Assembly (NCBI GenBank): GCA_020632595.1
Contig: JACKFF010000005.1
Coordinates: 1 to 64,000 of the forward strand
DNA length: 64,000 nt
Reading direction: 5' to 3'
Origin: Nitrospiraceae bacterium
GTDB lineage: Bacteria > Nitrospirota > Nitrospiria > Nitrospirales > UBA8639
How positions within the stretch are numbered: the first letter of the stretch is position 1; every line of letters starts with the position of its first letter. The notes under the pieces were generated by a model. That model saw only the letters and a program-made list of their open reading frames with translations, made no database searches and was not told the origin of the DNA. Below, piece after piece: positions 59,188-64,000 of this stretch. The translations under genes were made by a program, and so were the position numbers.

Positions 59188-60882
59188 ATGCCAACCATTT
59201 CCATTTTCCAAAAAGATTTCTGTCGACTTGTTGGTCGTGATGCCTCTCTGTCAGACATTGAACAATGGATGCCCTATGTGAAAGGGGAGGTCAAAGACGT
59301 CTCACAGGAGACTGGTGAAATGCGCGTGGAACTTCAAGATACCAATCGGCCTGATTTATGGTGTGTGGAGGGGATTGCCCGACAAATTCGATCGGTGCTG
59401 AATAAAGGGATGCCCCCTTACGCCTTTTTTTCGGAGAAGAGGGGCGCCAAACGCCGGATTCAAGTGGCCCAGGGCATGGAAACCGTTCGACCATATGTCG
59501 CGGGTTGCGTCTCGATGGGATATGCCATGACGCCTGATGGCCTCGACCAGTGTATTCAAACTCAGGAAAAATTAGCCGACGCTTTTGGGCGAAAACGTGA
59601 GACCGTATCGATCGGCCTCTATCGTGCCTCCGCCATTGCCTTTCCGGTCACCTATGGCCTCGTGAAACCGGATGAGATTCGATTTACGCCATTGGGCTTT
59701 GATGAAAAAATGACCCCCCAGGAAATCCTCACCGTTCATCCCAAAGGCCTGGAATATGGATCCATTCTCGCTGGATGCGACCGGTTGCCGCTTCTTTGGG
59801 ATTCAGATGGACAGGTATTGTCCTTTCCTCCCATCATCAATAGTCGTGAACTTGGTGAAGTGCGGTTAGGGGACACGGACTTACTTGTGGAAGTCACCGG
59901 AACCGACTTAAGTATGGTTGTCTTGGCCTTGAATATTTTTGCCTGCAATTTAGCCGATCGTGGGGCCACCATCGAATCATTGGACATTAACTATCCCTAC
60001 AAAACTGAATTCGGCACGACCATTAAAACCCCACTGAGCATGAATCAATCCCAACGGATTTCCATGGAAGCCATTGAACAGGCCTTGGGAATGCCACTCG
60101 GTTCGGAAGCGATTCAGGAAGCCCTTGCCTCTTATGGATACCAGGTGAAAGCGACCAGGCAGTCCGTATCCGTCACCTTACCCGCTTTTCGAAACGATTT
60201 CATGCATGTGATGGATGTCGCGGAAGATGTGGCCATTACCAGAGGCTATGAATCGTTTTCTCCCATCATGCCACAGACCTTCACGGTTGGAAGTCTCTCG
60301 ATGGAAGAACAAACCAGCGATCGTATGCGTGATCTTCTGGTCGGATTTGGATTTCAGGAAATATTTTCCAATATCATGGCTTCCCATCAGGAGTTGGTGG
60401 AAAGGATGCGGATTACTGATACCGAATATGCGCAACTGGTAGAAGTGGACAACGTCATGTCCCAAACCTATGCCTGCCTGAGACCTTCCATTTTACCGTG
60501 CCTGCTTCGGGTGGAAGCCCTATCACCTCGCGCGTTTTATCCTCATCTACTTTTTGAGGTGGGAGAAACGGCTCAACTGGATTTGGAGGCCAATGTGGGT
60601 TCTCGCACGACCCTGTCCGTTGCCGCCATTAGCGCCAATTCGGGAGCAAATTTTTCAGAAATTCATAGTTACCTGGATTTATTGATGTATTACATGGCGT
60701 GGCCCTACGAACTGGAGCCAGTCACTCATCCCTCATTTTTAGAGGGACGAGTCGGCCGTATCCGCTGTAATGGGCATGCAGTAGGATATATCGGAGAGTT
60801 TCACCCGGAAGTACTCGAATCCTGGCAAATCGATATGCCAACCTCCGGGTTTGAATTCGAGATCAGAAAGCCGGAAGCTTAG
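59188..60882 (+). CDS. pheT: Phenylalanine-tRNA ligase beta subunit, archaeal/eukaryotic type
   Basis: 564 residues from ATG 59188; frame open from 59068. Bacterial PheT is near 800; the short form lacks the N-terminal tRNA-binding OB domain and the C-terminal FDX-ACB domain and matches archaeal PheT. Seen: PTISIFQKDFCRLVGRD start, MRVELQDTNRPDLWCVEGIARQIR (archaeal signature), LPAFRNDFMHVMDVAEDVAITRGYE (B5 region) and RPSILPCLLRVEALS with YPHLLFEVGE. Partner of the alpha subunit, 8 bases after it. Overlaps rplT stop by four bases on the opposite strand. Confidence 0.9.
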   Translation: MPTISIFQKDFCRLVGRDASLSDIEQWMPYVKGEVKDVSQETGEMRVELQDTNRPDLWCVEGIARQIRSVLNKGMPPYAFFSEKRGAKRRIQVAQGMETVRPYVAGCVSMGYAMTPDGLDQCIQTQEKLADAFGRKRETVSIGLYRASAIAFPVTYGLVKPDEIRFTPLGFDEKMTPQEILTVHPKGLEYGSILAGCDRLPLLWDSDGQVLSFPPIINSRELGEVRLGDTDLLVEVTGTDLSMVVLALNIFACNLADRGATIESLDINYPYKTEFGTTIKTPLSMNQSQRISMEAIEQALGMPLGSEAIQEALASYGYQVKATRQSVSVTLPAFRNDFMHVMDVAEDVAITRGYESFSPIMPQTFTVGSLSMEEQTSDRMRDLLVGFGFQEIFSNIMASHQELVERMRITDTEYAQLVEVDNVMSQTYACLRPSILPCLLRVEALSPRAFYPHLLFEVGETAQLDLEANVGSRTTLSVAAISANSGANFSEIHSYLDLLMYYMAWPYELEPVTHPSFLEGRVGRIRCNGHAVGYIGEFHPEVLESWQIDMPTSGFEFEIRKPEA

Positions 60883-61247
60883 GCGGCGACGGGTTGTCCG
60901 TCTCCCTTGGTGAGGGTCACAAGGTGAGCAAAGCCTTGAGGATCGTGAATCGCCATTTCTGAAAGCATTTTTCGATTTAATAACACATTGGCTTTCTTCA
61001 GCGCATTCATGAACTGACTATAGGTGACTCCTTGCGCGCGAACAGCCGCGTTGATTCGGGTAACCCAGAGCTGCCGGAAATTACGTTTTCTCTGTTTCCG
61101 TCCAGTGTAGGCATACGCTTGCCCCTTATCCACTGATTCGGTAGCAGTCCGGAAAAGTTTACTTTTTCCTCCATATTGGCCGCTCGCCAGTTTGAGCCGC
61201 TTTTTCCGGCGCTGTCGAGTTTGTGGCCCACCTTTTACCCTTGGCAT
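60879..61247 (-). CDS. rplT: 50S ribosomal protein L20
   Basis: 122 residues, normal size. MPRVKGGPQTRQRRKKRLKLASGQYGGKSKLFRTATESV and RDRKQRKRNFRQLWVTRINAAVRAQG-like sequence is L20, needed for 50S assembly. End overlaps pheT stop by four bases, without a terminator. In E. coli L20 represses rpmI-rplT translation; such a leader structure is not visible beyond the short hairpin at 61505-61519. Confidence 0.97.
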   Translation of the reverse strand: MPRVKGGPQTRQRRKKRLKLASGQYGGKSKLFRTATESVDKGQAYAYTGRKQRKRNFRQLWVTRINAAVRAQGVTYSQFMNALKKANVLLNRKMLSEMAIHDPQGFAHLVTLTKGDGQPVAA

Positions 61248-61277
61248 GACACGTTCTCCTTAATTTTTGAAATGTTA

Positions 61278-61481
61278 CTACTTATAGGGGAGTAATCGAG
61301 ACAGTGAAGTTTGGTCTTCCTTTCTGACCTCTGCTGAACCGCTTAGTCTGGATTTGACTCCAGGTGCCTTGGAAGTGAGGATATGACGCATTCCGGCCTT
61401 TCGCCGCATCCACTTGCCAGAGCCGGATCGTTTAAATCGCTTACTGGCTCCTGAGTGATTTTTTAATTTCATTTTTGCCAT
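61278..61481 (-). CDS. rpmI: 50S ribosomal protein L35
   Basis: 67 residues, MAKMKLKNHSGASKRFKRSGSGKWMRRKAGMRHIL, standard L35. 30 bp before rplT, 58 bp after infC; typical infC-rpmI-rplT order. Confidence 0.97.
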   Translation of the reverse strand: MAKMKLKNHSGASKRFKRSGSGKWMRRKAGMRHILTSKAPGVKSRLSGSAEVRKEDQTSLSRLLPYK

Positions 61482-61539
61482 TTCTTATTTTCCTTTTTCA
61501 ACGACCGGCAAACTGCCGGCTTTTCCTCAACTTAGCCAA

Positions 61540-62058
61540 TTATTTTGGCGCGACCACCATGTAAAGATTCCGTCCCTCCATTCTAGGAGGACTTTCAATA
61601 TTTCCTGCGCCCTTTAACTCCTCAATAACCTTCTGAATCGCTTTGAACCCAAGCTCTTGATTGGCCATTTCTCGACCGCGGAACATAACCGTAACTTTGG
61701 TCTTATTCCCTTCTTCCAGGAAGTCCCGTATTTGCCGGACTTTCGTCTCCATATCGTGCTTGTCTGTCCGAGGCCGAAATTTAACTTCCTTAACCTGGGT
61801 GGATTTCTGGTTAAGTCGCATGCGATGTTCTTTTTTGCTCTGTTCATACTTAAATTTCCCATAATCCATAATACGGCAGACCGGAGGGTCCGCGGTAGGA
61901 GCCACTTCCACCAAATCATATCCAATTTCCCTCGCCTGCCGAATCGCCTCGGATGTCTTCAGGATTCCAAGTTGTTCACCTTCAGCACCAATAACCCGGA
62001 CTTCAGGATTTTTGATGAAATGATTAATACGTTGTTTGGGTGTCACCGGACGAGTCAT
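61540..62058 (-). CDS. infC: Translation initiation factor IF-3
   Basis: 172 residues. IF-3 N-domain (RINHFIKNPEVRVIGAEGEQLGILKTSEAI) and C-domain (KEVKFRPRTDKHDMETKVRQIRDFLEEGNKTKVTVMFRGREM). The start is plain ATG sharing ATGA with the thrS stop, so the AUU-based autoregulation of E. coli infC is absent. Prevents premature 50S joining and proofreads the start codon. Confidence 0.97.
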   Translation of the reverse strand: MTRPVTPKQRINHFIKNPEVRVIGAEGEQLGILKTSEAIRQAREIGYDLVEVAPTADPPVCRIMDYGKFKYEQSKKEHRMRLNQKSTQVKEVKFRPRTDKHDMETKVRQIRDFLEEGNKTKVTVMFRGREMANQELGFKAIQKVIEELKGAGNIESPPRMEGRNLYMVVAPK

Positions 62059-63998
62059 TCGAAAAGTAAAGAACCCTTTTTAACAGCCTCGGGCATGTCT
62101 TCCCGAATCAGCGTCACCAAATCAATAATAGGCATCGTTCCCAAATTTTTCCCGTTCCTTTGCCGCACCGCAACCATCTTTGCTTCAGCTTCCCGATCCC
62201 CCACGATAATCATGAAAGGAATCTTTGCCTTTTCAGCCTCACGGATTTTAAGGCCAATCTTTTCATTTCGCAAGTCTAAGACGACGCGACAGCCTTCCTG
62301 ACGAAGATTTTTTTCAACCTCTTGAGCATACCCTTGATGTTTTTCTGAAATTGGGAGGACTGTAACCTGAACAGGGGCCAACCAGACCGGAAAGGCACCC
62401 CCAAAATGCTCCAGGAGAATCCCGAAAAATCGCTCAATCGATCCTAGTAAAGCCCTGTGAATCATGATGGGTTGATGAGTTTTACCATCATCACCTACGT
62501 AGGTCAGCCCAAACCTTTCGGGATTATTGAAATCGATCTGAACCGTTGAGCATTGCCAGGATCGGCCTAAGGCATCCTGAATTTTGACATCGATTTTAGG
62601 CCCGTAAAAGACCCCTTCCCCCGGATCTTCCTGATATGAATAGCCCCCGTTTTTCAGGGCATTTTCCAACGCAAGGGTCGCTTGATCCCACTGATCGATC
62701 GTCCCCACAGCCTTTTCCGGCCGAGTGGAGAGAAACATCTTGAATTCCGTAAATCCAAAAGTCCCCAGCATGCTCGTAATAAACTTCAGGACCTTTTGGA
62801 CCTCTTCACCCAACTGGTCAGGGCGGCAGAATAAATGAGCATCGTCCTGGGTAAATCCCCGAACCCGCATCAGGCCATGCAGAACTCCGGAACGTTCGTA
62901 CCGGTAGACCGTTCCCAATTCCCCATAGCGGATAGGCAGATCACGATAACTGCGCAAATGTGATTTATACACCATGATGTGAAACGGGCAATTCATGGGC
63001 TTTAACTGATATTCACTGGACTCGACAGGCATGGAAGCGAACATATTTTCTTTGTAGAAGTCCACATGCCCGCTGGTTTTCCATAAATCCAACCGAGCCA
63101 CATGCGGCGAATAGACCAACTCATACTGATTGGCTAAATGTTGTGTCCGCCAGAAATTTTCAATCAGCAGACGGATTTGTGCCCCTTTGGGGTGCCATAA
63201 AATAAGACCGGGTCCGGTTTCGTCCTGAATACTAAATAAATCGAGGTCTTTCCCGAGCTTTCTATGATCACGACGTTTGATCTCCTCTAAATTATCCAAA
63301 TGAGCCTGCAAGGCTTCTTTAGAGGGGAATGATGTGCCATAAAGCCGCTGCAACATGGGATTTCGTTCATCCCCTCGCCAATAGGCTCCTGCGCTATTTA
63401 GAATTTTAAAGGCCTTGACATAGCCCGTGGCCGGGAGATGGGGGCCACGACAGAGATCAACGAAGTCCCCTTGGGTATAAGCAGATACCGGTTCTCCATC
63501 AGGAAACCCTTGAATAAGCTCTACCTTATAGAATTCACCACGATTTTTAAAAAATTCTATTGCCTCTTCCTTGGAGAACTCACGTCTTGAAACCGAAAGA
63601 TTCCGTTTGATGATTTCCAACGCTCGAGCTTCGATTTTTTCTAAATCTTCCGGCGTGAACGGGCGCTCAAAGGCAAAGTCATAAAAAAAGCCCTCTTCAA
63701 TGGCCGGACCAATTGTTAATTGTGCGGAAGGAAAACACTCCTTCACCGCTTGGGCCATAATATGCGTACTACTGTGCCGATAAATTTCTTTGCCTTCTGG
63801 GGAATCAAACATCAACGGCTGCAAGGTTGAATCGGTCTCAAGGGAAGCCAGGAGGTCTATTTCCACCCCATTGGCCTTCACAGCAAACACCTCAGGTGGC
63901 ACGGCTCCCTTCAGCCTCTCTAGTGCCGCTTTCGCCGAAATTCCTTTGGGAAGAGGCTGGCTACTTTCGCCTTGCAGTGATACCTGAATAGATTCCAT
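62055..63998 (-). CDS. thrS: Threonine-tRNA ligase
   Basis: 647 residues, complete: ATG at 63998 two bases from the window edge. TGS domain (1-65), editing domain with HSSTHIMAQAVKECFP (HxxxH) and CRGPHLPATG (Cys), class II core (FRTQH-like LVYSPHVARL, SGHVDFYKENMF, MNCPFHIMVYKSHLRSYRDLP with the zinc Cys, ERSGVLHGLMRVRGFTQDDAHLF, PLAERFFGIL-like) and C-terminal anticodon domain (VWLAPVQVTVLPISEKHQGYA). Start of the minus-strand thrS-infC-rpmI-rplT operon; the promoter is outside the window. Confidence 0.97.
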   Translation of the reverse strand: MESIQVSLQGESSQPLPKGISAKAALERLKGAVPPEVFAVKANGVEIDLLASLETDSTLQPLMFDSPEGKEIYRHSSTHIMAQAVKECFPSAQLTIGPAIEEGFFYDFAFERPFTPEDLEKIEARALEIIKRNLSVSRREFSKEEAIEFFKNRGEFYKVELIQGFPDGEPVSAYTQGDFVDLCRGPHLPATGYVKAFKILNSAGAYWRGDERNPMLQRLYGTSFPSKEALQAHLDNLEEIKRRDHRKLGKDLDLFSIQDETGPGLILWHPKGAQIRLLIENFWRTQHLANQYELVYSPHVARLDLWKTSGHVDFYKENMFASMPVESSEYQLKPMNCPFHIMVYKSHLRSYRDLPIRYGELGTVYRYERSGVLHGLMRVRGFTQDDAHLFCRPDQLGEEVQKVLKFITSMLGTFGFTEFKMFLSTRPEKAVGTIDQWDQATLALENALKNGGYSYQEDPGEGVFYGPKIDVKIQDALGRSWQCSTVQIDFNNPERFGLTYVGDDGKTHQPIMIHRALLGSIERFFGILLEHFGGAFPVWLAPVQVTVLPISEKHQGYAQEVEKNLRQEGCRVVLDLRNEKIGLKIREAEKAKIPFMIIVGDREAEAKMVAVRQRNGKNLGTMPIIDLVTLIREDMPEAVKKGSLLFE

Positions 63999-64000
63999 TG

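Overview
The window reads as a chromosomal segment of a Gram-negative, menaquinone-using bacterium. The gene repertoire (sigma-54 signalling, LPS heptose synthesis, MenG, CbbQ-type ATPase, LarB/LarC, formylglycine-enzyme-fold protein, archaeal-type PheRS) suggests Nitrospirota, most likely a Nitrospira relative. This assignment is inference from gene content; no rRNA is present. About 60 genes are recognisable, most of them short operons of housekeeping enzymes, separated by unusually many gene-free gaps of 300-850 bp that carry regulatory sites or dispersed repeats.

Layout: 1-700 pyrF (cut by the left edge). 1.2-15 kb is a signalling island: two receiver-PAS proteins, a zinc-ribbon protein, a periplasmic substrate-binding protein overlapping a large hybrid-free histidine kinase, and an NtrC-type sigma-54 activator. 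Three genes are preceded by the same tandem 16-bp dyad (GTATCY-N4-RGATAC) with centres 21-22 bp apart, followed by a sigma-54 -24/-12 promoter; a fourth sigma-54 promoter precedes the binding-protein/kinase operon. A Nudix protein, tRNA-Gln, methyltransferase/MOSC pair, hydrolase and ApaH lie in between. 15-19 kb: gmhA with a conserved unknown protein, then a plus-strand operon of a CARF/Cas02710-like protein, YbgC thioesterase and LipB. 19-26 kb: minus-strand metabolic run (SDR, two arsenosugar-type glycosyltransferases, membrane protein, Dcd, KamA-family radical SAM, glutaredoxin-like, ATP-grasp-like). 26-31 kb: YkgJ protein, DUF2156 protein, CbbQ, pentapeptide protein, HAD phosphatase, secreted protein. 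32-38 kb: B12 radical SAM, MenG, DsrE, PSP1, MBL-fold and VOC proteins. 38.7-40.5 kb: formylglycine-enzyme-fold protein and HemD.

40.5-46 kb is the most accessory part: a hydrolase gene and its truncated duplicate flank a ParE-type toxin-antitoxin pair, followed by a two-gene unit encoding a class-III-cyclase-like protein and an HNH endonuclease. These last two are a candidate defence or signalling system. 47 kb carries a 42-residue (APAKKK)5 histone-like protein with a strong terminator. 49-60.9 kb is housekeeping (gpsA-larB; larC-pdxA-rsmB-rpe-pheS-pheT), interrupted by repeats around a 152-residue orphan. The right end is the classical thrS-infC-rpmI-rplT block on the minus strand, converging on an archaeal-type pheST pair.

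The most notable points are the sigma-54 regulon with its repeated enhancer and its likely activator in the same window, the orphan CARF protein with an apparently inactivated HEPN motif in a lipB operon, the cyclase-like/HNH pair, and the replacement of bacterial pheST by the archaeal type at the conserved locus.
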